Source: Niallia sp. Man26
Lineage (GTDB): Bacteria; Bacillota; Bacilli; Bacillales; Cytobacillaceae
DNA: 64,000 nt
Assembly (NCBI RefSeq): GCF_022049065.2
Contig: NZ_CP095743.1
Coordinates: 3,487,001-3,551,000 of the forward strand
Direction of reading: 5' to 3'
The stretch's first letter is position 1; every line of letters begins with the position of its first letter. Positions 25,720 to 35,050 of the stretch are shown in pieces. The notes under the pieces were generated by a model. It was not told where the DNA came from and ran no database searches. It worked only from the letters and a program-made list of their open reading frames with translations. The translations under genes were made by a program, and so were the position numbers.

Positions 25720-27741
25720 TTACTCAAGCTCATCAAATATCTTCACATCATTATGTTCATACGTTCTATAGTAATTAATATATTCTTCAATCTTCTTTCT
25801 AGTTTCTTGGTTATATAAACCATCTTCTTTAAGAATCCGTCTTAAATCATTAATATCGAATGCTAAGGTGTCTCGTGGTTTCAAAGACATATATAAATCG
25901 AAGTCCTCTTCCCTTGTTGTTTTACTCAACCCATAAGTAAATGTTCTTCTATGTCTACCACCCTGTCCTGGATGAGGATGTTCTAAGAACATAGCATAAC
26001 TATCTCTAGTTTTAATACCAAATGTTTCTTGCATATATTTATTGGATGGCATGTGATGCCCTGTTATATTGTCGCCTATTTCATTAGGTAACTTTCCATA
26101 TTTGCCATGATTCAACTCATTTGGTAGCAACTCATTACTGGTCTGTGGTATATTTTGTTTTTTATTCTCCACAAAATGTTTATAACGCTCTTGAATTTGC
26201 TCCTTTATTTTATCATAATGAGAATCCGTATCCTTAACATGAGTGGTCGTGCCAGATGTGCCTATTACATAATCTGCACCACCTTCTTTTACAACTTCTT
26301 TATTCTTAATCCCACTACCACGCCCACTCAACATACTCAAATACTCGCTCTTATCCCCACTAACCTTCCCAACATCAGCCCTGCTCTCAGCCTTCAAGTA
26401 GGAATTCATATTACCAACCCCACCCGCAAACGCTGCATTAGGAGAAGTATTAAGACTACGTCCAAGATCATCCATAAACGCTCTTGAAACATCCGCTCCT
26501 TGCTTGCCAATCTGCACGGTTGAGTTCAAGGCTTGTTGGCCGAGTCGGTTGGCTTCTTTCGCCATACCTGGTACAAATGGTAGGCCTGCGAAAATGCTTT
26601 GGGTTATGCTTGCTTGACGCTGCTGGTCTGTGAGTTCGTTTCCGAACATGTCTTTGCCGGTTACGTATTCGGACAGGCCGTTGGCGGAAAGGAGACCGTA
26701 GATGCCCATTTCGGTTTTTTCTAGGGTGCTGAAGGCTTTTACGTTTTTGTAGGTGCTCATGGCATTTTCGGCGGCGCTGATTCCTTTTGTTGCCGAATAG
26801 ATGCCTTTGCCGCCTTTGACGGCTCTGCCTGCCCAGCCGACGACTGGAATGAAGCCGGCTAATGCCATACCTCCTGCTGCTAAGCGCTGTGCGGTTGACA
26901 TCTTTTCGCCTGTGACGGGATCCACGCCTTCGACTGCGCGCTTGTAATCATAATAGCCGGTGAATTCGCCGACAAAGCTTTTGATGCCGCCCCATACTTT
27001 TTCGGAAGTGGGCTGTTCGGCGATTTCTCTTGCTTGTTGTTCTTCTTTTTTGTATGTAATGTAGCTTAAGGTGGCGGCTTCTGCCTCTCCTTTCAGCTTG
27101 TAGATGTCGCTTGCTTGATAGGCATCTGCGTCGAAATGGATGGGGGAGATGCTGCTGCCTTGTTTTGTTGCGCCAAGCAAGGCACTGAACAGCTGAATGG
27201 CATAGGCTTCTTCCCCTTCTGAGGTCAGATATTCTTCTTTGAGCTCTTGATCTGTATCTTCGACTGCTTCGATTGTTTTTGTGCGCTTTTTGCTTGCGTC
27301 CATCATTAAATCATCGAATTTATCTCGGGAAAAGGCATCTAATGAGACGAGATCATCGATATCCCGAAAGATGTTTTCGAGTGCGCGGCGCTGCTCGGTT
27401 ATCATTTCATCTGCTTGGCGTTCTTTCTGGACAAGATCTTCTTCCAGAAAGGCTGTCTCTACTCTTGTGTTGCCGTCTAAATCCTTGTCGCTGAGCTTGC
27501 CGCCGACGCTTTCAAAAAAGGCGATTTGTCTGTCAAACAGGCGCTGCCATGCTTCGACTACTTCGATTTGGCCTTGGTAAAAGGCTTTGATTGCTTCGGC
27601 GCCTCTTCCTTCGAAGTCGTCTAAATCAATGATTTCCTGAAAGGCCTTTCGTAGTGCGGTAAACTGGTCGCGAAGCTTATCATAATGCTTCGCCCTCTGT
27701 TCCATTGTATCTTGCAAACTGGAAGCATCTAGTATTTTCAC
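25720..27741 (-). CDS. LXG-domain polymorphic toxin with pre-toxin TG domain and nuclease-like C-terminus
   Basis: 673 residues. Residues 1-215 form the helical LXG domain (MKILDASSLQDTMEQRAKHY start, with ALRKAFQEII) that targets the protein to the type VII (Ess/Yuk) secretion system. Residues 270-330 carry the pre-toxin TG pattern (EGVDPVTGEKMS, GFIPVVGWAGR). The last 150 residues are the toxin: NITGHHMPSNKYM, EHPHPGQGGRHRRTFTYG with several His suggest a His-Me-finger (HNH-like) nuclease. GTG start with GAGAGG ahead. GC content falls sharply around residue 420-480, marking the exchangeable toxin tip. No small LXG-partner genes precede it. Confidence 0.85.
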   Translation of the reverse strand: MKILDASSLQDTMEQRAKHYDKLRDQFTALRKAFQEIIDLDDFEGRGAEAIKAFYQGQIEVVEAWQRLFDRQIAFFESVGGKLSDKDLDGNTRVETAFLEEDLVQKERQADEMITEQRRALENIFRDIDDLVSLDAFSRDKFDDLMMDASKKRTKTIEAVEDTDQELKEEYLTSEGEEAYAIQLFSALLGATKQGSSISPIHFDADAYQASDIYKLKGEAEAATLSYITYKKEEQQAREIAEQPTSEKVWGGIKSFVGEFTGYYDYKRAVEGVDPVTGEKMSTAQRLAAGGMALAGFIPVVGWAGRAVKGGKGIYSATKGISAAENAMSTYKNVKAFSTLEKTEMGIYGLLSANGLSEYVTGKDMFGNELTDQQRQASITQSIFAGLPFVPGMAKEANRLGQQALNSTVQIGKQGADVSRAFMDDLGRSLNTSPNAAFAGGVGNMNSYLKAESRADVGKVSGDKSEYLSMLSGRGSGIKNKEVVKEGGADYVIGTSGTTTHVKDTDSHYDKIKEQIQERYKHFVENKKQNIPQTSNELLPNELNHGKYGKLPNEIGDNITGHHMPSNKYMQETFGIKTRDSYAMFLEHPHPGQGGRHRRTFTYGLSKTTREEDFDLYMSLKPRDTLAFDINDLRRILKEDGLYNQETRKKIEEYINYYRTYEHNDVKIFDELE

Positions 27742-27929
27742 GAAACTCTCCTCTCTTTTTCACAAAGGATTTCGAACATGTAAAGCCTCATTATCCGATA
27801 TATTACCTAATATCCTTTTATTGTAAAAAAGAAAAAAGCTGTTTTCATATGCCAAAAGGTTCATTTTACACCAGTCGAAATACCCATAATTTACTTTCAC
27901 TGTTCATACAACTTTCTTAGCACCTATCG

Positions 27930-28337
27930 TTAACCGCCGATTTTAGCGTCAATCTCTTTTGTGCTGACATTGCCTCCATACCAGTCTGCTAATTTCTGCT
28001 TTGCTTTTTGCTTTGTATCTTCATCTATATACATGGCTACTTGAATCAGTGCAATTCCTAACGCTCCGAGGTCATCTGTAAATCCGATTCCGACTGCCAT
28101 ATCTGGAATTAAATCAATGGGAAGAATGAAATAGCCTAAGGCCCCGATTATCGTGGTTTTCGCTTTAACCGGCACTTCTGGCTTCTTTAATGTGAAATAC
28201 AAGAGCAGCACTGCATACACGACAGATGCGCCTGCCTTTTTGGCAAACTTCGCGAGCTTTCCCCAGAACTTCTCCTCTGAGAAATGTTTTCCGGCAGCAT
28301 TCATCGTCACTTGAAGTTCTTCTTGCTTATTCTCCAT
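27930..28337 (-). CDS. DUF1232 (YkvA family) membrane protein
   Basis: A 135-residue protein with the DUF1232 signature: KAKTTIIGALGYFILPIDLI then PDMAVGIGFTDDLGALGIAL, the LP.DLIPD..P..G..DD motif of YkvA proteins. One or two hydrophobic segments (about 37-50 and 63-80) suggest membrane association. Function is unknown. It is separate from the toxin gene by about 190 bases and has a strong ribosome site (GGAGGCGATATGG). Confidence 0.8.
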   Translation of the reverse strand: MENKQEELQVTMNAAGKHFSEEKFWGKLAKFAKKAGASVVYAVLLLYFTLKKPEVPVKAKTTIIGALGYFILPIDLIPDMAVGIGFTDDLGALGIALIQVAMYIDEDTKQKAKQKLADWYGGNVSTKEIDAKIGG

Positions 28338-28429
28338 CCATATCGCCTCCTTGTTATTTATCTACTTCTATCATACTAAAAACAGAGGGAAAATGTATTG
28401 CTGTTCGCCTTACTTGGAAAAAATTTCAC

Positions 28430-28460
28430 AAAAAAATAAGCCCCCTTATGATTAGGGAGC
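28430..28460 (-). terminator. Terminator of the DUF1906-LysM gene
   Basis: Minus strand: GCTCCCT/AGGGGGC (28454-28460/28440-28446) followed by TTATTTTTTT. Confidence 0.85.
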
Positions 28461-28469
28461 AGCATTGCC

Positions 28470-29402
28470 CTACTTTACTTTAATTTTTTGGTTTGGATAA
28501 ATAAGATGGATATTCTTAATCTGCGGGTTTAGATTTTGGAGATTGGCGAGGGTTATGCCATATTGTTGGGCAATCTTTGAAAGACTGTCTCCTTTTGCAA
28601 CAGTATGGTATTCTGTTGAGCCACTTGCTTTTGGGTTAATCCATGAGCCTGGCACTCCCTGTTGTTTCGTGACATTAACCATTCCTTCTGATTCATTGAA
28701 AATATAGTAGCTTCCAGTCTTTACAATCCCTTTTTTGTGCTTGCCAAGCTTTGCATCTGCTGCTGTTAAATAGGCAGCTGTTTCTGTTTTCACCTCAAAG
28801 CTTTTAGTGGCGGAGCTTTTTCCTGTCGAACTCCAGTGCCCTGGTTCTTTGCGAACATCATTTCTGTCTATCAGCACCCCTGCGACTTTAATATTGTTTT
28901 CATATTGGTGCATATGAATGAAGTCAGCAATCTTTCCATTCGACCAGGCATATGTCTGCCAGTAATAATCGGCCTTGCCCTTTACTGCAAGCATGACGGC
29001 ATAGGACCCGTAAATGCCGAGCTTATACGTTTCGAATGTTTTTTTGACTCCATTGAAATAAGCTAGAATGTTTGGCATAGCACTGCTTCTGGCATCAAAG
29101 TCAACTGCGAAATAAATCGCTGTTCCCGGTGGCTGGCCGACTGCCTTTGCCGCTTTCACCGCCTCCAGTCCATCAGCCTTGCCTTGTGCCTCTGTAAAAT
29201 AGGCTGCTCTGTCGGCGCTTTTCTGAAAGATGCTGATCAGCTTTAAGCCGGCCTTGCTGATGGCTTCTGCTTCTGTTTTATCAAATGTCTTCCAGCTGTT
29301 CCCAAGATAGCGGGCCGTATAGTCAAATCCTTCTTTCTTTAAGGCACTTGCTGATTTAGTGTTGAGCTTTGTTGCACAATCAAATCCTCTTGCCATCATC
29401 AT
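28470..29402 (-). CDS. DUF1906 glycoside-hydrolase-like protein with LysM domain
   Basis: 310 residues. Residues 4-195 are the DUF1906 (Rv2525c-like, GH25-related TIM barrel) domain: ARGFDCATKLN, YTARYLG, an IYFAVDFDA motif with catalytic-type acidic residues and GIYGSYAV. Residues 205-255 look like an SH3-type segment, and 263-309 a LysM repeat (YHTVAKGDSLSKIAQQYG) that binds peptidoglycan. No signal peptide is seen, so it may act on spore or forespore wall or leave by another route. It ends just before a good terminator and is monocistronic. Confidence 0.85.
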   Translation of the reverse strand: MMMARGFDCATKLNTKSASALKKEGFDYTARYLGNSWKTFDKTEAEAISKAGLKLISIFQKSADRAAYFTEAQGKADGLEAVKAAKAVGQPPGTAIYFAVDFDARSSAMPNILAYFNGVKKTFETYKLGIYGSYAVMLAVKGKADYYWQTYAWSNGKIADFIHMHQYENNIKVAGVLIDRNDVRKEPGHWSSTGKSSATKSFEVKTETAAYLTAADAKLGKHKKGIVKTGSYYIFNESEGMVNVTKQQGVPGSWINPKASGSTEYHTVAKGDSLSKIAQQYGITLANLQNLNPQIKNIHLIYPNQKIKVK

Positions 29403-29458
29403 CTCTCCTTTCTTACCTTATATATAGAAGAAAAACAGTTTTTCAGACAGGCAAACTA

Positions 29459-29484
29459 TAAAAAAGCCCAATTGAGGGCTTTTA
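29459..29484 (-). terminator. Terminator of the small membrane protein gene
   Basis: Minus strand: AAAAGCCC/GGGCTTTT (29477-29484/29463-29470) with a six-base loop and trailing T residues. Confidence 0.85.
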
Positions 29485-29492
29485 ATTACAAG

Positions 29493-29822
29493 TTAAGCAG
29501 GCGGAATCACCTTTGCGATTAATAAGATAAACAGAATAAGTCCGATTGCTGTATACACAGCAGATGTGATAAGGGAAAGATTCATTCGTAAATAAAACGG
29601 CTCTTTTTCGAGCATAATGCCTGTTTGTGCACTTGTCTGGCTGTCGATAAATCTTGTCCATGCTCCGCCGCTGCTGGAAAAGGTAAAAATGATCAGTGTA
29701 AACACAAGTCCAGTAAAAAACATTACTTCAATAAAGCGAATTGAAAAAAACGAAGCGACGAGGAAGGTGGCAACTGCCTCCAGCACGAGTGTGAGGATTG
29801 GCAGAATCAGTTTTTTGTTCAT
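29493..29822 (-). CDS. Uncharacterised three-helix membrane protein
   Basis: 109 residues with hydrophobic helices at about 5-27, 29-50 and 82-105 and a soluble loop containing SGGAWTRFIDSQTSA. I do not recognise the family. GAGGAG stands seven bases before the ATG and a terminator follows directly. The gene is alone between the DUF1906-LysM gene and the divergent protease gene; no function is inferred. Confidence 0.7.
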   Translation of the reverse strand: MNKKLILPILTLVLEAVATFLVASFFSIRFIEVMFFTGLVFTLIIFTFSSSGGAWTRFIDSQTSAQTGIMLEKEPFYLRMNLSLITSAVYTAIGLILFILLIAKVIPPA

Positions 29823-30035
29823 TTCTTCTCCTCCTATTTACAGATAATGTTTATTTTACCATAAATAGTAGAAAATTTCTGTCATTTCCTATTTCCAGAC
29901 TTAATGCCTACGAACTTTTTTAACAAATAGGAATAACTGAATAATTTTTCCATTTTTACTAGATATTATTAACACTTCTCCCAAAAACATGCTTTAATAG
30001 ATTTGTAATCTATTAATTTTCCTAGGGGGAACGTG

Positions 30036-33000
30036 ATGAAAAGCAAAAAACGCATTGGTTCGATCTTTACTTTTTTACTAGCCTTTGTTTTAGTTGTCAG
30101 CAATTGGACAGCACTTCCAGCAGCGGCAGCCTCGACTGCAGATGAAGCAGACACTGGAGTTAGCGGGAAGCTAATTGAAGACAGCTTCGCAGACGGAGAG
30201 TATGTTAAATGGTTTAAATTCACGCCGACTGCAGAAGACATTAAGAACTTTTCGCACTATGAATTCACATTAGATTCAACAGAGGAAATGAATGTTTCCG
30301 TTTACTCTAGTCTTGAAAATGCAAATGCTGAAAACACATTTGATCAGTATCAAGGCTACAGCTTTATCGAATCGCCAGCGGTTATTCATTTTCCGTTAGC
30401 ATGGATTGGCTCTTACTATGTGAAGGTTGAGTATTATCCATATGAAGAAGAGGTCTTAGAAGAAGAGGTCTCAGAAGAGAAGCTAGCAGAAGAAGAATTA
30501 CCAGAAGGTGAAGAAACGGAAGAAGCAGAGCCTATCGAAGCTGATACTTCCTTTACACTGAATGTGAAAGGCGAAGTGCTTGAGCCTTCAACAGAAACAG
30601 CGGAAGAATGCCCTGTTGAATTGAGCACTAGCGAGCAGAAGGATGGTTTGTCTATCTTGAAGGACTTGCGTGAAATCAGAGATTCGATTTTATCGCAAAC
30701 AGATGAAGGCAAAAAGCTGTCTTCTTTATACTACAAGGTGGCACCTTTCTTAAGTGCAAAAATCGTTTTTGATGAAGGCATGCGCAGTGATGTGTTAAAG
30801 AACTTGCGTCAGCTTAAGCCAATTTACACGGAATTGCTTAAAAACGGCACAAGCTCTACTTACACCTTTACAAGCGCAGACGTGAAAGCAATCAACAGCT
30901 TGTACAAATATGCTTATGATGCTGCACCTGAGACATTGAAGGAACAGCTGAAAAAGACGGAAGCAAAAATCAACATCAGCAACTTAGAAGATAAAACACT
31001 CTCAACTGTATTTAATAAATTGGGAGCTTCTACAACAGCTATTTCTAACAAGAATACTTCCAACAAGTATATCGTCAAACTGAAATCAGGCAAAAGCCTA
31101 TCAACTTTCAAGAAAAGCGCACAAGCAGCTCAAAGTGAAACAATCCAAGGTTTAAATAACTCAGATAAAATCGCTGATGATTTATATGTAATCGACCTTG
31201 GCAGTGAAGTAAAAGACAACAGCTATTCGACACAGCAAAAGAACAGCATTGTGAACTCTGTCAAAAAATCATCGGCAGTTGAATATGTAGAACAAATTCA
31301 AACATATAAGGCATTAGGTAAGACAACAAATGACGTCTCTAATCCATACCAATGGTCTTTATCTAACACTGGCCAAACACAAGGAACAAGCGGTGCAGAT
31401 ATTCAGTTCGGTCCCCTTCATTCCTTGCTGACAGCAGCTAAGCCCAGTGAAACGGTAATTGCTGTTGTAGATACAGGTGTGGACAGCACACTTGCTGACT
31501 TAAGCAGCAATGTATTAGCTTCTGAAGGCTATAACTATATTGGCAACAATAATAATGCCCTTGACGATAACGGTCACGGAACACATGTGAGCGGCATTAT
31601 CGCAGCAGGTATGGATAACGGCTATTCGATTTCTGGTGTTCATGCTAATGCGAAGATTCTTCCTGTAAAAGTTCTGGACGCAAGCGGCTCAGGTGATACA
31701 GAACAAATCGCTAAAGGAATTAAATATGCTGTTGATAAAGGTGCTAAAGTCATTAACATGAGCCTTGGCGGACCTTACAGCAGAACATTGGAATATATGA
31801 TGCAGTATGCGTACAACCATAATGTAACTATCGTTGCTGCGACAGGGAATGACGGTATGGAAGAAGTCGGCTATCCTGCATCAAGCAAGTATGCTACATC
31901 TGTCGGCGCTACTAATGACATGGATATTGTTTCCGATTATTCCAACTATGGTATCGGCACTGATTTAGTCGCACCAGGCACTAATATCCCAAGCCTTGTG
32001 CCAAACGGTAATGTTACTTACTACAGCGGTACATCAATGGCAACACCGCATGTTGCCGCAGCTGCAGGATTGCTTCTGTCATTAAACAGCAGCTTGAAGC
32101 CTGTGCAAGTCGAAAAAATCCTGACAGAAACAGCAAAAAACATTGCTTTTGAAGAGCAGGACAACCCGTACAAGTTTGAAGATATAGTAGAAGTAATCAC
32201 AGAGGACGGCGAAATTATTTACGAAGAAGGAGACAGCCTCCCACCAGGCTATGATTATGTTTCCGGCTGGGGCAGACTCGATGTTTACGGGGCATACAGC
32301 ACAGCATTGCTGAAAGCAACTGTCGCTGATGTTTACAACAGCAGCTATGCTCTTAAAGGCACAGCTGAAAGCGGCACTGCTGTTAGTGTAAAAATCGGCA
32401 AGGACGTAAAAAAAGCAACAGCAGACAAAAATGGCAATTACGCTATCGAAATTCCGCTGCAAAAAACAGACAGCATTTTGGAGGTAACATTTGAAAAGAC
32501 AGTAAATGGAACACCAGCAAAAGCAACGATCCGCACAGCTGTCCTTGAAGACACAACAGCACCTAATGCACCGAAAGTTAATAAAGTTGGTGACAATGAT
32601 ACGAAGGTGACAGGAACAGCAGAGGAATTCGCAGCGATTACCGTTAAAGCTGGTAAAAAATCAATCGGCACAGGCAAAGCTGACAGCAAAGGTAAGTTCT
32701 CTATTAAGATTGCTAAACAAAAAATGGGCACGAAGCTAAGTATTACAGCAACAGACGGTGCGAAGCTGACAAGCAAAGCTGCGACTATCACTGTTGGCGA
32801 CAGCACACCGCCAGCTGCTCCTTCTGTGACTGGCACAATCAGTGACAAGAGCACAAAAATTGAAGGCAAAGCAGAAGCAAATGCTTCCATTGAAATTAAA
32901 GATGGCAAAAAAGCTGTTGCCAGCGGGAAAGCGAACAGCAAAGGTGCTTACGCTATCACCATTAAAAAACAAAAGGCTGGCACGAAGCTGAGCATTACAG

Positions 33001-33563
33001 CAAAAGATAAAGCTGGCAATGTCAGCAAAGCTAAAACCATTACGGTGGCTGATAAAACAGCACCTGGCGCACCTTCCGTCAGCGGCACAGTCGGCGATAA
33101 CAGCACAAAAATAACTGGTAAAGCAGAAGCAAATGCTTCTATCACCATTAAAGATGGCAAAAAGACAGTTGCGAGTGGAAAAGCTGACAGTAAAGGCGCT
33201 TATTCTATCGCCATCAAAAAGCAAAAGGCCGGCACGAAGCTGAGCATCACAGCGAAGGATAAAGCTGGCAATGTCAGCAAAGCCAAAACAATCACGGTTG
33301 CTGATAAAACAGCGCCAAAGGCTCCAAAGGTTAACAATGTCACAACTGCTACAACACAGGTAAAAGGCAGCACAGAAGCTAATGCAACTGTTACTATCAC
33401 AGTAAATAAAAAAGCTATTGCCAGTGGGAAAGCAGATAAAAAAGGCAACTACTCGATTAAAGTTAAAAAGCAAAAAGAAAAAACAGTGCTTGCTGTAACA
33501 GCAAAAGACAAAGCTGGGAACACTAGCAAAGTGACAGAAAAAACAGTCACAAAAGCGAAATAA
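30036..33563 (+). CDS. Secreted subtilisin-like (S8) protease with PPC and tandem Ig-like domains
   Basis: About 1175 residues. A signal peptide (1-33, ending PAAAAS) is followed by a PPC-like beta domain (45-145), a very acidic Glu-rich linker, a helical region, and an I9-type propeptide (about 343-430, KYIVKLKSGKSL). The S8 domain has Asp479 (VVDTGVD), His514 (NGHGTHVSG) and Ser667 (GTSMATPH). From about 745 to the end five Ig-like repeats of some 84 residues follow. No LPxTG anchor is seen. The ATG at 30036 fits AGGGGGA five bases upstream better than the GTG at 30033. It probably degrades extracellular protein while bound to the wall through the repeats. Confidence 0.93.
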   Translation: MKSKKRIGSIFTFLLAFVLVVSNWTALPAAAASTADEADTGVSGKLIEDSFADGEYVKWFKFTPTAEDIKNFSHYEFTLDSTEEMNVSVYSSLENANAENTFDQYQGYSFIESPAVIHFPLAWIGSYYVKVEYYPYEEEVLEEEVSEEKLAEEELPEGEETEEAEPIEADTSFTLNVKGEVLEPSTETAEECPVELSTSEQKDGLSILKDLREIRDSILSQTDEGKKLSSLYYKVAPFLSAKIVFDEGMRSDVLKNLRQLKPIYTELLKNGTSSTYTFTSADVKAINSLYKYAYDAAPETLKEQLKKTEAKINISNLEDKTLSTVFNKLGASTTAISNKNTSNKYIVKLKSGKSLSTFKKSAQAAQSETIQGLNNSDKIADDLYVIDLGSEVKDNSYSTQQKNSIVNSVKKSSAVEYVEQIQTYKALGKTTNDVSNPYQWSLSNTGQTQGTSGADIQFGPLHSLLTAAKPSETVIAVVDTGVDSTLADLSSNVLASEGYNYIGNNNNALDDNGHGTHVSGIIAAGMDNGYSISGVHANAKILPVKVLDASGSGDTEQIAKGIKYAVDKGAKVINMSLGGPYSRTLEYMMQYAYNHNVTIVAATGNDGMEEVGYPASSKYATSVGATNDMDIVSDYSNYGIGTDLVAPGTNIPSLVPNGNVTYYSGTSMATPHVAAAAGLLLSLNSSLKPVQVEKILTETAKNIAFEEQDNPYKFEDIVEVITEDGEIIYEEGDSLPPGYDYVSGWGRLDVYGAYSTALLKATVADVYNSSYALKGTAESGTAVSVKIGKDVKKATADKNGNYAIEIPLQKTDSILEVTFEKTVNGTPAKATIRTAVLEDTTAPNAPKVNKVGDNDTKVTGTAEEFAAITVKAGKKSIGTGKADSKGKFSIKIAKQKMGTKLSITATDGAKLTSKAATITVGDSTPPAAPSVTGTISDKSTKIEGKAEANASIEIKDGKKAVASGKANSKGAYAITIKKQKAGTKLSITAKDKAGNVSKAKTITVADKTAPGAPSVSGTVGDNSTKITGKAEANASITIKDGKKTVASGKADSKGAYSIAIKKQKAGTKLSITAKDKAGNVSKAKTITVADKTAPKAPKVNNVTTATTQVKGSTEANATVTITVNKKAIASGKADKKGNYSIKVKKQKEKTVLAVTAKDKAGNTSKVTEKTVTKAK
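32557..33545 (+). repeat. Tandem in-frame 252-base repeats encoding Ig-like domains
   Basis: The linker TAPxAP/TPPAAP recurs at 32557, about 32803, 33055 and 33307, giving a period near 252 bases (84 residues). The copies starting at 32803, 33055 and 33307 share long nearly identical tracts such as AAAGATAAAGCTGGCAATGT, so the array can expand or shrink by recombination. Confidence 0.9.
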
Positions 33564-33570
33564 TCGACAA

Positions 33571-33606
33571 GACAGACGGAGGCTAATCTTCCGTCTGTCT
33601 TTTTTT
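33571..33606 (+). terminator. Terminator of the protease gene
   Basis: Ten-base stem GACAGACGGA/TCCGTCTGTC followed by TTTTTTT. Confidence 0.96.
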
Positions 33607-33607
33607 G

Positions 33608-33642
33608 TTGTAAAAAAAGACGAAGATGCGACTCCCTCATCT
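33608..33642 (-). terminator. Terminator of the 36-residue membrane protein gene
   Basis: Minus strand: AAGATG/CATCTT with a CG spacer and TCTTTTTTT; adjacent to the protease terminator but separate from it. Confidence 0.55.
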
Positions 33643-33643
33643 T

Positions 33644-33754
33644 TTATTTAATAATAAAAACATTAATAAGACCCGCCACCAAAACAACTACAAAAATAAA
33701 CCAGCTTGAATCAGTGAAATCCTTCTTTTCATTTTGCTTTGTATCCTTACTCAT
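33644..33754 (-). CDS. 36-residue single-helix membrane protein
   Basis: The frame starts at an ATG with GGTGGAGG a few bases upstream and encodes a polar, charged N-terminus (SKDTKQNEKKDF) and one hydrophobic helix (WFIFVVVLVAGLINVFII) ending in Lys. A terminator follows the stop. This layout is typical of small membrane proteins of Bacillus, but I cannot name it. Confidence 0.6.
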   Translation of the reverse strand: MSKDTKQNEKKDFTDSSWFIFVVVLVAGLINVFIIK

Positions 33755-33814
33755 TTCCCTCCACCTTTCTACTGTAATTATTATACAGTAAAATTATGGA
33801 ATAATAGCGTTATA

Positions 33815-33853
33815 GAACAAAAAAGAACAGGACATCCATAATGCCCTGTTCTT
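33815..33853 (-). terminator. Terminator of galU
   Basis: Minus strand: thirteen-base stem AAGAACAGGGCAT/ATGTCCTGTTCTT (one G.T pair) with TTTTTTG. Confidence 0.95.
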
Positions 33854-33861
33854 AGCTCTAA

Positions 33862-34758
33862 TTAAAGAATTTTGATTTCTGCATTATCATGCTTTTTCAT
33901 CAATTGCTTCATATAATCAATCAGCTCTTGCTTCATTTCGTCCTGTTGCAGAGCAAATTCCAATGTTGTCTTCACAAAGCCAAGCTTCTCACCAACATCA
34001 TAGCGGCTGCCTGCAAAGTCGTAAGCAAATACTCGTTGAATTTGGTTCAGCTCTTGGATAGCGTCTGTCAGCTGAATTTCACCGCCAGCTCCTGTTTGCT
34101 GCTTTTCTAAGAACATGAAGATTTCTGGTGTCAGCACGTATCTGCCCATAATAGCCAGGTTAGATGGTGCTGTTCCGCGCTTCGGCTTTTCAATAAAGTT
34201 CTTTACTTGATAGCGTCTGCCTTCTTGCTCGATAGGGTCAACAATGCCGTAACGGTCTGTTTCACTGTCTGGAACAGTCTGTACGCCGATGACAGGTGAA
34301 AGTGTTTCTTCATACTGGTCAATCAGCTGCTTCAAGCAAGGTGTGTCACTTTGAACGATATCATCACCAAGCAGGACAGCAAATGGCTCGTTGCCGATAA
34401 AGCTTTTCGCACACCAAACAGCATGGCCAAGTCCTTTCGGCTCTTTTTGACGAATATAGTGGATATCAGCAAGATTGGAGGAGTATTGAACTTTCTCCAA
34501 AAGATCAAACTTCTTCTTCTCAAGCAAATTTTGCTCCAGCTCATGAGCATAGTCGAAATGATCTTCAATTGCTCTTTTGCCTTTTCCTGTTACGATGATG
34601 ATGTCTTCAATGCCAGAAGCGATTGCTTCTTCAACGATATACTGAATTGTCGGTTTATCAACAATTGGCAGCATTTCCTTTGGCATTGCTTTTGTTGCTG
34701 GCAGGAATCTTGTTCCTAATCCTGCTGCTGGAATGATCGCTTTTTTTACTTGTTTCAT
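33862..34758 (-). CDS. galU: UTP--glucose-1-phosphate uridylyltransferase
   Basis: A 298-residue enzyme (usual length about 290-300) with [20 protein letters not shown] as nucleotide-binding start, the [13 protein letters not shown] helix, LLGDDIV and FIEKP. It makes UDP-glucose from UTP and glucose-1-phosphate for teichoic acid, glycolipid and polysaccharide synthesis (gtaB in B. subtilis). It is monocistronic with its own terminator, 20 kb from the exopolysaccharide genes. GGAGAGG lies eight bases before the ATG. Confidence 0.96.
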   Translation of the reverse strand: MKQVKKAIIPAAGLGTRFLPATKAMPKEMLPIVDKPTIQYIVEEAIASGIEDIIIVTGKGKRAIEDHFDYAHELEQNLLEKKKFDLLEKVQYSSNLADIHYIRQKEPKGLGHAVWCAKSFIGNEPFAVLLGDDIVQSDTPCLKQLIDQYEETLSPVIGVQTVPDSETDRYGIVDPIEQEGRRYQVKNFIEKPKRGTAPSNLAIMGRYVLTPEIFMFLEKQQTGAGGEIQLTDAIQELNQIQRVFAYDFAGSRYDVGEKLGFVKTTLEFALQQDEMKQELIDYMKQLMKKHDNAEIKIL

Positions 34759-34998
34759 TTTAACCTCTCCAATCTTCTCTCTCTATCTAAAAAATAATAA
34801 TATGTACACTTTAATTTTTACTTAACAAAATGTTCTTAATAACGTACAATTATAGTAACACTTTTTCTTAGTATTGCAAAGGTTTTTTAGCACTATTTTA
34901 TAATTTTTAAAAATAATGGAAAATAATGTGACATATTGCTTGCATTTGTCATTTTAACATATCTATAAGAGTCTGTGATGTTATTGTCTTTTCCATTT

Positions 34999-35007
34999 TG
35001 TTATAAT
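34999..35007 (+). promoter_or_regulatory. Extended -10 promoter of the LOV photoreceptor gene
   Basis: TGTTATAAT (hexamer 35002-35007) is an extended -10 element. It overlaps the ATG at 35006, which therefore cannot be translated from this transcript; the ribosome site at 35036-35044 lies properly downstream. Confidence 0.5.
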
Positions 35008-35050
35008 GATTATTATTAAATGGAATTTAACTTTCGAGGAGGGGAATAAC

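Noticed and set aside
32082..33473. Several long minus-strand frames antisense to the subtilase gene
   Set aside because: They mirror the repeats and codon pattern of the protease gene, lack ribosome sites and do not look like proteins.
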